A stretch of 61,867 bases of DNA from positions 1-61,867 of the forward strand of contig JAFALK010000055.1 of NCBI GenBank assembly GCA_019234295.1, in the 5' to 3' direction. The stretch comes from Roseateles sp. (GTDB lineage: Bacteria; Pseudomonadota; Gammaproteobacteria; Burkholderiales; Burkholderiaceae_C). A model generated the notes under the pieces. That model was given only the letters and a program-made list of their open reading frames with translations. It did not search any database and was not told where the DNA came from. Made by a program: the position numbers and the translations under genes. Each line of letters begins with the position of its first letter. Positions within the stretch are counted from its first letter, which is position 1. Of this stretch, positions 43,266-52,353 are shown piece after piece.

Positions 43266-43406
43266 ATGCGACGCCTCCTCACCCTCGCCATCGCGCTCAT
43301 CGCCGCCGCCTCTGTCTCGGGCTGCATCATCGTCCCGGCGCGCTACGGTTACTACCACGATCATCACGAGTACGGGGATCGCGATCATGACGGTTACCGT
43401 CGCTAA
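43266..43406 (+). CDS. Small Tyr/His-rich lipoprotein, 46 residues
   Basis: MRRLLTLAIALIAAASVSGC gives a signal peptide and a lipobox VSGC; the mature part is IIVPARYGYYHDHHEYGDRD then HDGYRR. Similar 'GYGYYHDHH' miniature lipoproteins are common in Burkholderiales. The His/Asp tail could bind metal. RBS is weak. It is convergent with the kinase gene. Confidence 0.65.
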   Translation: MRRLLTLAIALIAAASVSGCIIVPARYGYYHDHHEYGDRDHDGYRR

Positions 43407-43415
43407 ACGTCAGTA

Positions 43416-43500
43416 GACCTGCTGGAGGCCATCACGGGTCAACTGGCCTGCTGGAGAAGGCCATCACGGGTCAACTGGCCTGCTTGAAGGCCATCACGGC
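43416..43500. repeat. Tandem copies of the kinase gene 3' end
   Basis: GGCCATCACGGGTCAACTGG with a flanking CCTGCTGGAG-type sequence occurs twice downstream of the stop and a third, parental version lies over the last codons (VMAFKQAS, stop at 43471). The spacing is about 29-32 bp. It is a short duplication of the end of the gene. Confidence 0.7.
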
Positions 43501-45939
43501 CTGGTTGCGCAAGGTGCGCAGCAGCGAGAGCTCCTTCTCGCCCAGGTCGATACTGCCGGCGACGGCCTTGTCGGCGTAGATCATCGCGAAGGGCGCGCCC
43601 TTCGTCGCCATGGGCAGCACGATGAAGGTGGCCGCGCGAGCCGGGGTGTCGAGGTACCACTTCGGCAGCCGCTCGGCGATCTTGGCCTGGCCTGTGTCCG
43701 CAATCATCGTGTCGACGCCGCGCTGCACGACCACACTGAAGAGATCGGGCTGACCCGAGGCGGGCGCTTTCAGCGGCACCTTGAACAAACTCGCCACGGA
43801 TTCGACCTTCTCGCCCAGGCCGAACCGGCCGACCAGCGTGTCAGTCTTGGGGTCGCGCAGGCAAAAGACAATGCGTCGAAATTGCAGGCCGCGATACATC
43901 GTCTCCAGCACCATGCGCAAAAGCTCATTGAGCTTGAAGTTCTCCACCATGGCGTTGGTGATGTCCTGCACGCCGAGCGCCAGGATCTCCACGGCCTGTT
44001 CACGCGTCTGCTCCTGCAGATTGAGCGGCGCCGTCGGCTCCATCACCTGTGTGGCATGGAGGGCGTGCTCGTTCATGCTGTCGTCACCGCTGACCGAGAG
44101 CGGCGCGAGCAGCCGCTGTGCGGGCGAGGACTTTTCGATCTTGACGTCCATGGCCTGGGCCATTTGCGCGAGCCGGGATCTGGCCTGATCCGCCGCCTTG
44201 TCGAAGTGCTCAGCACTCACACCGAGGCCGCGCGAGTAGCGCTGCGCCATCGCGCGCACCTTGGACCGGGCTTCGGCGGAAGGGGTGTGCAGGATCAGGT
44301 CGGCCACGTCGTTGACGGCGCGGGAGAGCCAGCGCTGGCGTTCGACCGGCGAGTCGATCAGACGGCTCGGCGGCTCACCCTCAGGGCGCACCATGCTCCG
44401 CTGCAGCACCTCGGGCAGGCCCCACTGGCGCGCCACGCCCAGACCCAACTGCTCGAAGCTGATGCCCAGCACCTGCGTGGAGGCCATGGCCTCGCTCACC
44501 GGTGGTGCACGCTCAGCCTTGGATGACGCCTCGGGCCGCACCATGCGGCGAATCTGCTGGGCCTCCTCGGCGAAGTAGAACTCCGTCAGCATTCGGCCGA
44601 GGTTGTGGAACATGGCGCAAAGAAAGGCTTCCTCGCTCTCGCGCGGGTTCAGACTCAGCTCGCCCGCCAGCGACGCGGCCAGCAGCGATCGCAGGAACTC
44701 CTCGCGCAGCACCTGGGCATGACCCTGGTTCTCCATGCGCTCAAGCAGCACCAGCGAAAGCGCGAGATTGCGGATGCCCGCCACGCCCACCAAGGCCACT
44801 GCGCGGGAGACGGTGGAGACCGAGCCGCCCACCAAACTGAACTGGACCGTGTTCACCAGGCGCAGCAGCTTATGAGTCAGGGCCACGTCCTTGAGGATTT
44901 CGTTGGACATGGTGTTCAGGCTCTCGCTCTCAGAGAGACTGAGCTTCTGGATGCGGCTGACCGCGTCCGACAGGGCCGGAAAATCGGTCTTGAGCCGCAT
45001 GCGCCGCAGCAAGAACTCGAGGGTGGCGTTGTCGCCATTGCCTTCGCTGGCAGGGTTCAGCACGGGATGCAGCCAGGCCGAAAGCGCGTCCCGGAACGCT
45101 CTCGCCGTGGGCCAGCGCTGTGTGATATCCCGCGCCAGACCGCGCTGCACGATATTGCGCAGAGCGTCATCCACGTCGGCGGCCAGACCCATGGGCAGGT
45201 TCAGATCGGTCTCGGTCACACGGCGCACGGCGCGCCAGGGATCGGGGTCGTAGTTGAGGCGCTCGCCCGAGAGCATCTCGGCCAGCATCACTGCGCAGGC
45301 GAACACGTCCATCTGCGGGCAAGGCTTCTCACCGCGCGCCGCTTCGGGCGAGATGTAGCCTGGCGTCCCGACCACACGCTGCGGACGGCCTGCATCGGCC
45401 ATGCGCGCAGCGATGCCGAAATCCATCACGCGGGCACGGCCCTGGGCATCGATGAGGATATTGCTGGGCTTGAGGTCGCGATGGATGACGCCTGCGGCAT
45501 GTGCGGCCTCCAGGCCGTCGAGCACGCCAAGGGCGATCTCCACCGCATCTCGTGCCGGCAAGACCTTCTTGCCGCGAAGCCTTTCAGCCAGGGTGCCGCC
45601 AGGCACGTACTCAAAGACCAGGTATGACTGGCGCCCCTGCGTGTCGGCCTCGAAGACGGGCACGATGTTCGGATGAGCGAGCCGGCTGACGGCACGGGCC
45701 TCGTCGAGCCAGTCTTCCACCGCCAAGGGATCGGCACCCGGTCGCAGCACCTTGACGGCGACCTCGCGCTCGAGCCTGGGATCATGAGCCAGCCAGACCG
45801 TGGCCTGGGCCCCCTGCCCCAGCGATTGCAGCAGCTTGAAGCGTCCGATCTCGGGCAGCGGGGGGGTCGGCGTCGAGGACATGACGGGCTTCGGTATGGG
45901 GAGGCGGCGCTGGCGGTATGGATCCTGAAAACGGCTCAT
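43471..45939 (-). CDS. Serine/threonine protein kinase with HDOD and GAF domains
   Basis: 822 residues. Hanks kinase domain 30-295: G-loop LGQGAQATVW, VAVKVL lysine, HRDLKPSNIL, DFGIA, GTPGYISPEAA, so catalytically complete. HDOD domain about 315-520 (SNEILKDVALTHKLLRLVNT, AMFHNLGRMLTEFYF). C-terminal GAF-like domain about 645-815 (ALGVQDITNAMVENFKLNEL, RIVFCLRDPKTDTLVGRFGL). No membrane segment. It overlaps the upstream pseudokinase gene by 4 bp (ATGA). The pair probably forms one signalling unit. Confidence 0.9.
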   Translation of the reverse strand: MSRFQDPYRQRRLPIPKPVMSSTPTPPLPEIGRFKLLQSLGQGAQATVWLAHDPRLEREVAVKVLRPGADPLAVEDWLDEARAVSRLAHPNIVPVFEADTQGRQSYLVFEYVPGGTLAERLRGKKVLPARDAVEIALGVLDGLEAAHAAGVIHRDLKPSNILIDAQGRARVMDFGIAARMADAGRPQRVVGTPGYISPEAARGEKPCPQMDVFACAVMLAEMLSGERLNYDPDPWRAVRRVTETDLNLPMGLAADVDDALRNIVQRGLARDITQRWPTARAFRDALSAWLHPVLNPASEGNGDNATLEFLLRRMRLKTDFPALSDAVSRIQKLSLSESESLNTMSNEILKDVALTHKLLRLVNTVQFSLVGGSVSTVSRAVALVGVAGIRNLALSLVLLERMENQGHAQVLREEFLRSLLAASLAGELSLNPRESEEAFLCAMFHNLGRMLTEFYFAEEAQQIRRMVRPEASSKAERAPPVSEAMASTQVLGISFEQLGLGVARQWGLPEVLQRSMVRPEGEPPSRLIDSPVERQRWLSRAVNDVADLILHTPSAEARSKVRAMAQRYSRGLGVSAEHFDKAADQARSRLAQMAQAMDVKIEKSSPAQRLLAPLSVSGDDSMNEHALHATQVMEPTAPLNLQEQTREQAVEILALGVQDITNAMVENFKLNELLRMVLETMYRGLQFRRIVFCLRDPKTDTLVGRFGLGEKVESVASLFKVPLKAPASGQPDLFSVVVQRGVDTMIADTGQAKIAERLPKWYLDTPARAATFIVLPMATKGAPFAMIYADKAVAGSIDLGEKELSLLRTLRNQAVMAFKQAS

Positions 45940-47780
45940 CGTCCTTGCCTGCCGGACGGACCCGTGTCGGCCTTGGTGGTCAGTTTGCCACGCAAGGGCG
46001 AAGCCTTGGGCTCGGGCACGCGGCCAGGCTGATCGCCTGGCGCGGTCGCAGCCGACGCGGGCGGCGCAGTTTCCGGATTGATGGCCTGCTGCACCTCACG
46101 CAGGCCTACACCGAGAGCCCGTGCGTAGCGGCGCGCCACCATTTCAATCGCGCCCTGCTGCTTGTGCTGCGGCAGCGACAGCGCGTCGACGACCTCGTTG
46201 CCCAGACTGGCCGTCAGGCGCAGCAGATCCGAGTCATGGCTGGAGGGGCGCACGGCGGCATCGGACGGCTGCCGGCGGATCATGTGCAGCAGTTCGTCGC
46301 CGAGGCTCCAATAGCGTGCCACCGCCGAGCCGAGAGAATCGAGGTCGCATCCCATCACCGCGTAGGAGGCGGCCTGTTCGCTCAGGCCGGACGGATTCGG
46401 ATGATCCGGCGTCGGCTCCGGCGGGATCTGCAACTGGCGGATCTGCTGGGCATCGTCGGGGAAGTGATATTGCACTAGCAGTCGGCCCAGGTTTTGCATG
46501 ACCGTGATCAGGTAGACCACCTCGGCGTCGTAGCCAGCCGGCCGCAGGGCCTGGGCGATCTGGCCCGCACGCTGCACGCGGCGCATGAGGCTGCGCAAGG
46601 CTTCGGCGGACTGCTCATTGAGCGGGCCAGGCCAGGGCTTGAGCGCCCGAGCAGCGGCCTCGAGCCCCTCGAGTCCCACCATCGCGATCGCACGCTGCAT
46701 ATTGAGCACCGTGCCATCGACGGGCGCACCGCTTTGCTTGAGCGAGTTGTTGACCCGGCGCAGCAACTCCAGGCTCAGGGCCATGTCCTTCAACACGAGC
46801 TCCGACAGGGCCGACGTGTGTTGCGCCGCGAAGCCAGGCGAACTGGCCACGTGGTTGAACTGGCTCGTCGTCGTGGGCAGGTGGCCCATGCGCTGGAGCT
46901 TGTCGATCAGCAGCGCGATGGGGCCGCCATCGTCGCTTGACGCAGCGGCCTTCCAGCCCTCGAGCGCGCGCAGGAAGGTGCGGGCGATCTGGTAACGCTG
47001 GCGCGGCTGACGGTCGGTGGCACGGTTGGCGATCGCGCGCAGCGGATCGGGGATCGGGTGCGGCGTTTCCCAGCCCAGGCGCACGATCTCGTGGCCCACG
47101 GGCTGCAGCAGCGGCAGCACGTCGGCCACGTCGGCGCGCTCCAGCACCTGGCGGCCGCTGAGGATGCGGTGCAGCATCAGGCCGGCACACAGCACATCCT
47201 CGGCTGCGGTCTCGCGCGCAGGGCGATGTACAGCATTGGCCGGATTCACGTCGGCAGGGAATATCTCCTGCACGACCTCAAGGCCCAGGACCTTGACCTT
47301 GTTGTTCGTGTCGATCAGGAAGGAACTGCCGGCCAGATTGCGGTGAGCATGGCCGGCCTCGTGGGCGAAGGCCAGGCCGGAAAGGAACTGAGCCATCCAG
47401 TCGGCGGCCTCGATGGGCAGCGGCGCGCTCTGGCGCGACAGCCGCTCGTCCAGCGTCTCGCCCAGACTGCGTTCATAGGCCGCGTAAGGCCAGTGCTCGA
47501 CCTGGCCAACCTCCACCACCGGCGCGATATTGGGGTGCTGAAGGCGCGCCACTGCATTCACGGTGCGAAGCCAGTAGTCCATGGCCCCCGGGCTGTTCGG
47601 CGCCTGGCGCGGCACGCAAAGCAGCAGTTCCTGACCCAGCCTTTCGTCGTAGACAAGCCACAGCATGCTGCGCTGCGACTTGTTGAGAAGCGCGCGCAAC
47701 TCGAAGCGTCCGAAACGCCTCAACTGCGGAGTGGACGCCGCCGCGCTGCCAGGCGCCGGTGCTGTCGAATGTTCTGCCAC
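45936..47780 (-). CDS. Pseudokinase with HDOD domain
   Basis: 614 residues with the same kinase-HDOD layout as the next gene but without the catalytic residues: the loop expected as HRDLKPxN reads HRNLAGSSFLID, DFG reads LGLE, and the VAVK lysine is not seen (LLLCVP). HDOD part: SELVLKDMALSLELLRRVNN, MQNLGRLLVQYHFPDDAQQI. Proline-rich C-terminal tail. It lacks the GAF domain. First gene of the two; a 170-bp region to hrpA holds the promoter. Confidence 0.85.
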   Translation of the reverse strand: MAEHSTAPAPGSAAASTPQLRRFGRFELRALLNKSQRSMLWLVYDERLGQELLLCVPRQAPNSPGAMDYWLRTVNAVARLQHPNIAPVVEVGQVEHWPYAAYERSLGETLDERLSRQSAPLPIEAADWMAQFLSGLAFAHEAGHAHRNLAGSSFLIDTNNKVKVLGLEVVQEIFPADVNPANAVHRPARETAAEDVLCAGLMLHRILSGRQVLERADVADVLPLLQPVGHEIVRLGWETPHPIPDPLRAIANRATDRQPRQRYQIARTFLRALEGWKAAASSDDGGPIALLIDKLQRMGHLPTTTSQFNHVASSPGFAAQHTSALSELVLKDMALSLELLRRVNNSLKQSGAPVDGTVLNMQRAIAMVGLEGLEAAARALKPWPGPLNEQSAEALRSLMRRVQRAGQIAQALRPAGYDAEVVYLITVMQNLGRLLVQYHFPDDAQQIRQLQIPPEPTPDHPNPSGLSEQAASYAVMGCDLDSLGSAVARYWSLGDELLHMIRRQPSDAAVRPSSHDSDLLRLTASLGNEVVDALSLPQHKQQGAIEMVARRYARALGVGLREVQQAINPETAPPASAATAPGDQPGRVPEPKASPLRGKLTTKADTGPSGRQGR

Positions 47781-47950
47781 GAATATCTTGTCTTACTGCG
47801 GATGTAGAGCCGAGTGTGGCTCCATTTGAAACATTTCCGCACCAAATATTTCGCGGAACTGACGCGGAATCCCCGGGCAGTTCCCGGCAGCAAGCTGGAC
47901 GCAAGTTCTGCCCCGCAATTTGCTGCCCTTGTATGCGCTGTTGCAACAGT

Positions 47951-50900
47951 TCATGCGCTCAACTGGGCCCAGATCTTCTCCAGTCTCTTCACGCTGACCG
48001 GCTGGGGCGTGCGCAGCTCCTGCGCGAAAAGGCTCACGCGTAGCTCTTCCAGCTGCCAGCGGAAGTCCGCCAGGCGTGCATCCGTCACGCCCTTGCGCTC
48101 TGACAGGCGGCGCTGGTAGCGCTGCTCGAGCGGCTTGAGCTCGGCCATCAGCTTGAGATCGCGTGCCGGGTCGGCGCGCAGTTTGTCCAGGCGCGCGACG
48201 ATCGCCTTCAGGTACCGCGGCAGATGCGAGAACTGGCTCCAGGCCGTGCTGGTGACGAAGCGCTTGCCGACCAGATTGCCCAGCTGAGCGGCGATGTCGT
48301 CTGCCACCTCCTTGGGCGCACGTGCATCCTTGAGCTTGCGGGTCGCGGCCGCGTACTCGGCCAAGATGACACCCGTTTGCCGTGCCACTTCCTGGGCGAT
48401 GAGGTTCAGGCGCGAGCGGCCTTCCTCGATGACGCGCTTGAAGGCGAACTGGTCGGCCGGCAGCGGCTCGGCCAGGAAGGCGCGGTCCAGGGCGACGCCG
48501 ATGATCTGGTCGCGCAATTCCTCTGCGGTGCCCAGGCTCATGAACAGCACCGACATTTTCTGCAGATCGGGGATGTTCTTCTCAAGATACTTGAGCGGTT
48601 CCTTGAGCTGCAGCGCCACGAGGCGGCGCAAGCCCAGGCGGTGCATTTGCGCCGCAACGTCGGGCTCATCGAAGACCTCGATCTCCACATGCGTGGCCTT
48701 GTCGATCAAGGCCGGGAAGCCGATCAGGGTTTGGTTGCCCTTGCTAACCTCCATCAGCTCAGGCAGTTCGCCGAAGGTCCACTCGGTGTAGCGCGCCGCG
48801 CTGTCCTTGACCCGCGGCTTGGGCGCATTCTGCGCATTCTGCGGAATCGGCGCATTCGCCGCCGCCGTCGGTTTCGGTGCGGCCGGCGCCACGGCCTGGG
48901 CCGGCAGCTTCAGCGCCGCGAGCGCCTGAAACGCCGAGCGCGCCTGGCCACCAAGCTCAGCCTTCAGCGCGGCGAGGTTGCGCCCGATGCCCAGCTGCCG
49001 ACCGTGCTCGTCCACGACGAGGAAATTCATGAACAGATGCGCCTGCAGCTGCTCGAGTTTGAAGTCGTTGCGCTGGACCGCCAACTGGGTACGTTCCTTG
49101 ACCGCCTTGAGCAAGGTCTCGACGAGGCCGCCTTGCGCAAAAGCGTTCAGCCCCACGAACTCGGCCACGAAATCCGGCAACGGCACGAGCCGGGCACGGG
49201 GCTTTTGATGCAGGCTCTTGAGCAGGGCCATGACCTTGGCCTCGAGCATGCCAGGGACCAACCACTCGCAGCGCTCCTCTGAGACCTGGTTGAGCGCGTA
49301 GATCGGCACGGTGACGGTCAGGCCGTCGCGCGCATCGCCGGGCTCGTGCAGGTAGTCGGCACGGCAGTCCACGCCGCCGAGACGGACGGTCTTGGGAAAG
49401 GCGTTGCTCGTGATGCCGGCGGCCTCGTGGCGCATCAGCTCCTCGCGGCTGATGTGCAGCAGCTTGGGGTTGACCTTGCTGGCCTCCCGCCACCACTTCT
49501 CCAGGCTGGCGCCGGAGCAGACCTGCTCGGGCAGTTGCGCGTCGTAGAAGGCGTGGATCAGCTCGTCGTCCACGAGCACGTCCTGGCGACGCGATTTGTG
49601 CTCGAGCTCCTCCACCTTGGCGACTTGCTTTCGGTTGTGCGCGAGGAAGGGCAGCCGCCGTTCGAGCCCTTCCGCGAACTCGCCATTCACGAGCGCCTCG
49701 CGAATGAAGATCTCCCTCGCCGCCTTTGGGTCCACGCGGCCGAAGTTCACGCGCCGGTTGCTGTAGACGACGATGCCGTAGAGCGTGGCCCGCTCCAGGG
49801 CGACCACCTCGGCCGCCTTCTTCTCCCAGTGCGGTTCGGAAAGCTGGGTCTTGAGCAGATGCCCAGCCATCGCCGGCAGCCATTGCGGCTCGATGGCGGC
49901 GATGCCGCGGCCGAAGACGCGCGTGGTGTCCACGAGCTCGGAAGCGACGATCCAACGCCCCGGCTTCTTGCTCAGGTGCGCGCCCGGATGGCGCCAGAAC
50001 TTGACGCCGCGGGCGCCGAGATACCAGTCGTCCTCATCGCTCTTGAGGCCGATATTGCCGAGCAGGCCGGCCAGCATCGACAGGTGCACCTGCTCGTAGG
50101 TTGCCGGCGCGCCGTTCATGCGCCAGCCATGCTCGGCCACGACGGTGTGCAGCTGCGAGTAGATGTCGCGCCACTCGCGGACGCGGCGCACGCTGACGAA
50201 ATTGTCGCGCAACAGTTGCTCGTGCTTGCGGTTGGAGAGCTTGTGTTCACCCTCCCCACCCTTGGATTCGCCGAGCCATTTCCAGAGCTTCAGATAGCCC
50301 ATGAACTCCGACTTTTCATCGTCGAACTTTTTGTGCTTCTCATCGGCGGCCTGCTGCTGTTCGAGCGGCCGGTCGCGCACGTCCTGGCCGGACAGAGCGC
50401 TGGCGATGATGAGGATCTCGCTCAGCGCATCGCGCTTGCGGGCCTCGAGGATCATTCGGCCCACGCGTGGATCCAGAGGTAGCTTGGCGAGCTCGCGGCC
50501 GATCTCGGTCAACTCGTTGGCCTCATCCACCGCACCGAGCTCGGCGAGCAACTGGTAGCCGTCGGCAATCGCCTTACGCGGCGGCGGTTCGATGAAGGGA
50601 AATTCGTCGATCACGCCCAGGTGTAGGGCCTTCATGCGCAAGATCACGCCGGCCAACGAGGAGCGCAGGATCTCGGGGTCGGTGAACCGCGGCCGCTCGT
50701 TGAATTCCTTTTCGTCGTAAAGCCGGATGCAGATGCCGTTACTCACGCGGCCACAACGGCCCGCGCGCTGGTTGGCTGCCGCCTGGCTGATGGCCTCGAT
50801 CTGCAACTGCTCAACCTTGTTGCGGTAGCTGTAGCGCTTGACGCGCGCCAGGCCCGGGTCGATCACGTAGCGGATGCCCGGCACCGTCAGCGATGTTTCC

Positions 50901-51814
50901 GCCACATTGGTAGCCAGCACAATGCGGCGGTTGCCGTGGGGTTCGAAGATGCGGTTCTGCTCGGCCTCGGAAAGCCGGGCAAACAGAGGCAGGACTTCGA
51001 CACCGGGCGGATGGTGCTTGCGCAAGGCCTCGGCCGCCTCGCGGATCTCGCGCTCGCCAGGCAGGAAAACGAGCACATCGCCGGAGCCTTCACGCCAGAG
51101 TTCGTCGACGGCCTCGCAGATCGCGTCGTTCACGTCGAACTCGCGTGATTCCTCGAAAGGCCGGTAGCGCTGCTCAACCGGGAACAGCCGACCCGAGACC
51201 ATCAGCACCGGCGCCGGGCCCTTGATGGACGCGAAGTGCTTGGCAAAGCGCTCGGCATCGATGGTGGCCGAGGTGACGATCACCTTCAGGTCAGGTCGGC
51301 GCGGCAAGATCTCGCGCAGATAGCCGAGCAAGAAATCAATGTTCAGCGAGCGCTCGTGAGCCTCGTCGATGATCAGCGTGTCATAGGCCTTCAGCAGCGG
51401 ATCGGTCTGGGTTTCGGCCAACAGGATGCCGTCCGTCATCAGCTTGACGCTGGCGCCCGGCTGCAAGCGGTCCTGGAAGCGGACCTTGTAGCCCACCACC
51501 TCGCCCAACGGCGACTTCAGCTCCTCGGCGATGCGCTTGGCCACGCTGCTCGCGGCGATTCGGCGCGGCTGTGTGTGGCCGATCAGCTTGCCGGTATTGG
51601 CCTTGCCGCGGCCAAGGGCCAGGGCGATCTTGGGCAGCTGCGTGGTCTTGCCCGAGCCCGTCTCCCCGCAGACGATGACGACCTGATGTTCGCCGAGCGC
51701 CTGCATGATCTCCTCGCGCCGGCTGGAGACCGGCAGCGATTCGGGGAACGTGATCGGGGGGAGCGGCGTCGCAACTGCGGACGCTCGTGCGGGACGGGGA
51801 AGCTTGGAATTCAC
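47951..51814 (-). CDS. hrpA: ATP-dependent RNA helicase HrpA (DEAH family)
   Basis: 1287 residues, the usual length. RecA-like domains with Walker A CGETGSGKTTQLPK (about 50-60), DEAH in IIDEAHERSLNIDFLLGYL, SATIDAERF, and QRAGRCGR (motif VI); then the HA2, OB and long HrpA C-terminal region. HrpA resolves stalled ribosomes in E. coli. It stands alone on the minus strand. Start at 51814 (MNSKLPRPARA) precedes the conserved part by 30 residues. Confidence 0.95.
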   Translation of the reverse strand: MNSKLPRPARASAVATPLPPITFPESLPVSSRREEIMQALGEHQVVIVCGETGSGKTTQLPKIALALGRGKANTGKLIGHTQPRRIAASSVAKRIAEELKSPLGEVVGYKVRFQDRLQPGASVKLMTDGILLAETQTDPLLKAYDTLIIDEAHERSLNIDFLLGYLREILPRRPDLKVIVTSATIDAERFAKHFASIKGPAPVLMVSGRLFPVEQRYRPFEESREFDVNDAICEAVDELWREGSGDVLVFLPGEREIREAAEALRKHHPPGVEVLPLFARLSEAEQNRIFEPHGNRRIVLATNVAETSLTVPGIRYVIDPGLARVKRYSYRNKVEQLQIEAISQAAANQRAGRCGRVSNGICIRLYDEKEFNERPRFTDPEILRSSLAGVILRMKALHLGVIDEFPFIEPPPRKAIADGYQLLAELGAVDEANELTEIGRELAKLPLDPRVGRMILEARKRDALSEILIIASALSGQDVRDRPLEQQQAADEKHKKFDDEKSEFMGYLKLWKWLGESKGGEGEHKLSNRKHEQLLRDNFVSVRRVREWRDIYSQLHTVVAEHGWRMNGAPATYEQVHLSMLAGLLGNIGLKSDEDDWYLGARGVKFWRHPGAHLSKKPGRWIVASELVDTTRVFGRGIAAIEPQWLPAMAGHLLKTQLSEPHWEKKAAEVVALERATLYGIVVYSNRRVNFGRVDPKAAREIFIREALVNGEFAEGLERRLPFLAHNRKQVAKVEELEHKSRRQDVLVDDELIHAFYDAQLPEQVCSGASLEKWWREASKVNPKLLHISREELMRHEAAGITSNAFPKTVRLGGVDCRADYLHEPGDARDGLTVTVPIYALNQVSEERCEWLVPGMLEAKVMALLKSLHQKPRARLVPLPDFVAEFVGLNAFAQGGLVETLLKAVKERTQLAVQRNDFKLEQLQAHLFMNFLVVDEHGRQLGIGRNLAALKAELGGQARSAFQALAALKLPAQAVAPAAPKPTAAANAPIPQNAQNAPKPRVKDSAARYTEWTFGELPELMEVSKGNQTLIGFPALIDKATHVEIEVFDEPDVAAQMHRLGLRRLVALQLKEPLKYLEKNIPDLQKMSVLFMSLGTAEELRDQIIGVALDRAFLAEPLPADQFAFKRVIEEGRSRLNLIAQEVARQTGVILAEYAAATRKLKDARAPKEVADDIAAQLGNLVGKRFVTSTAWSQFSHLPRYLKAIVARLDKLRADPARDLKLMAELKPLEQRYQRRLSERKGVTDARLADFRWQLEELRVSLFAQELRTPQPVSVKRLEKIWAQLSA

Positions 51815-51871
51815 AGGGGCGGCATTATCGCCGCCCGAGGCGTCAAGGCCTTGCGCGCTAGCCCTTGCGCG

Positions 51872-52255
51872 CTAGGCCTTGTTATAGCTGATGACGTTGA
51901 TCACCGCGCCCTGCGGGTCCTGGAGCACGGCCATGCGACCGACGCCGGTGACCTCCATGATGGGCATGAGCACCTTGCCGCCCAGCTTGGGCGCAGCGTC
52001 CACCGTCGCGTCCACGCTGTCCACCGTCACGTAGCAGCCCCAGTGCGGCGATACGGGCCCGGCGTTGGGCGGCGCGGTCATGATGCCGCCGATCGGCTGA
52101 CCGCCGATCTTGGCGACGCGGTAGACGCCCATGGGCATATCCATCGATTCGACGGTCCAGCCAAACAGGGAACCGTAGAACTCGGCGGCCTTGGCCGGGT
52201 CGGTGGTGGTGAGCTCGCTCCAGCTGAACGCGCCGTGGGTTTTCATGGCATCCAT
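51872..52255 (-). CDS. VOC family (glyoxalase/bleomycin-resistance fold) protein
   Basis: 127 residues, two beta-alpha-beta-beta-beta modules: WSELTTTDPAKAAEFYGSLF and PHWGCYVTVDSVDATVDAAP ... GVGRMAVLQDPQGAVINVIS. ATG 52255 with GGAGA 5-6 bases upstream. Function of this subgroup is unknown. Just after the stop, CCTTGCGCGCTAG is repeated twice. Confidence 0.82.
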   Translation of the reverse strand: MDAMKTHGAFSWSELTTTDPAKAAEFYGSLFGWTVESMDMPMGVYRVAKIGGQPIGGIMTAPPNAGPVSPHWGCYVTVDSVDATVDAAPKLGGKVLMPIMEVTGVGRMAVLQDPQGAVINVISYNKA

Positions 52256-52353
52256 GATCGTCTCCTGCGTAGTGGGTCGGGAGTTCAATGTTCATCGCAG
52301 TGATCGCCGTGCGCAAGCATCAGCCCCAAAGCTTCCTGCACAATTCCGTTCTC

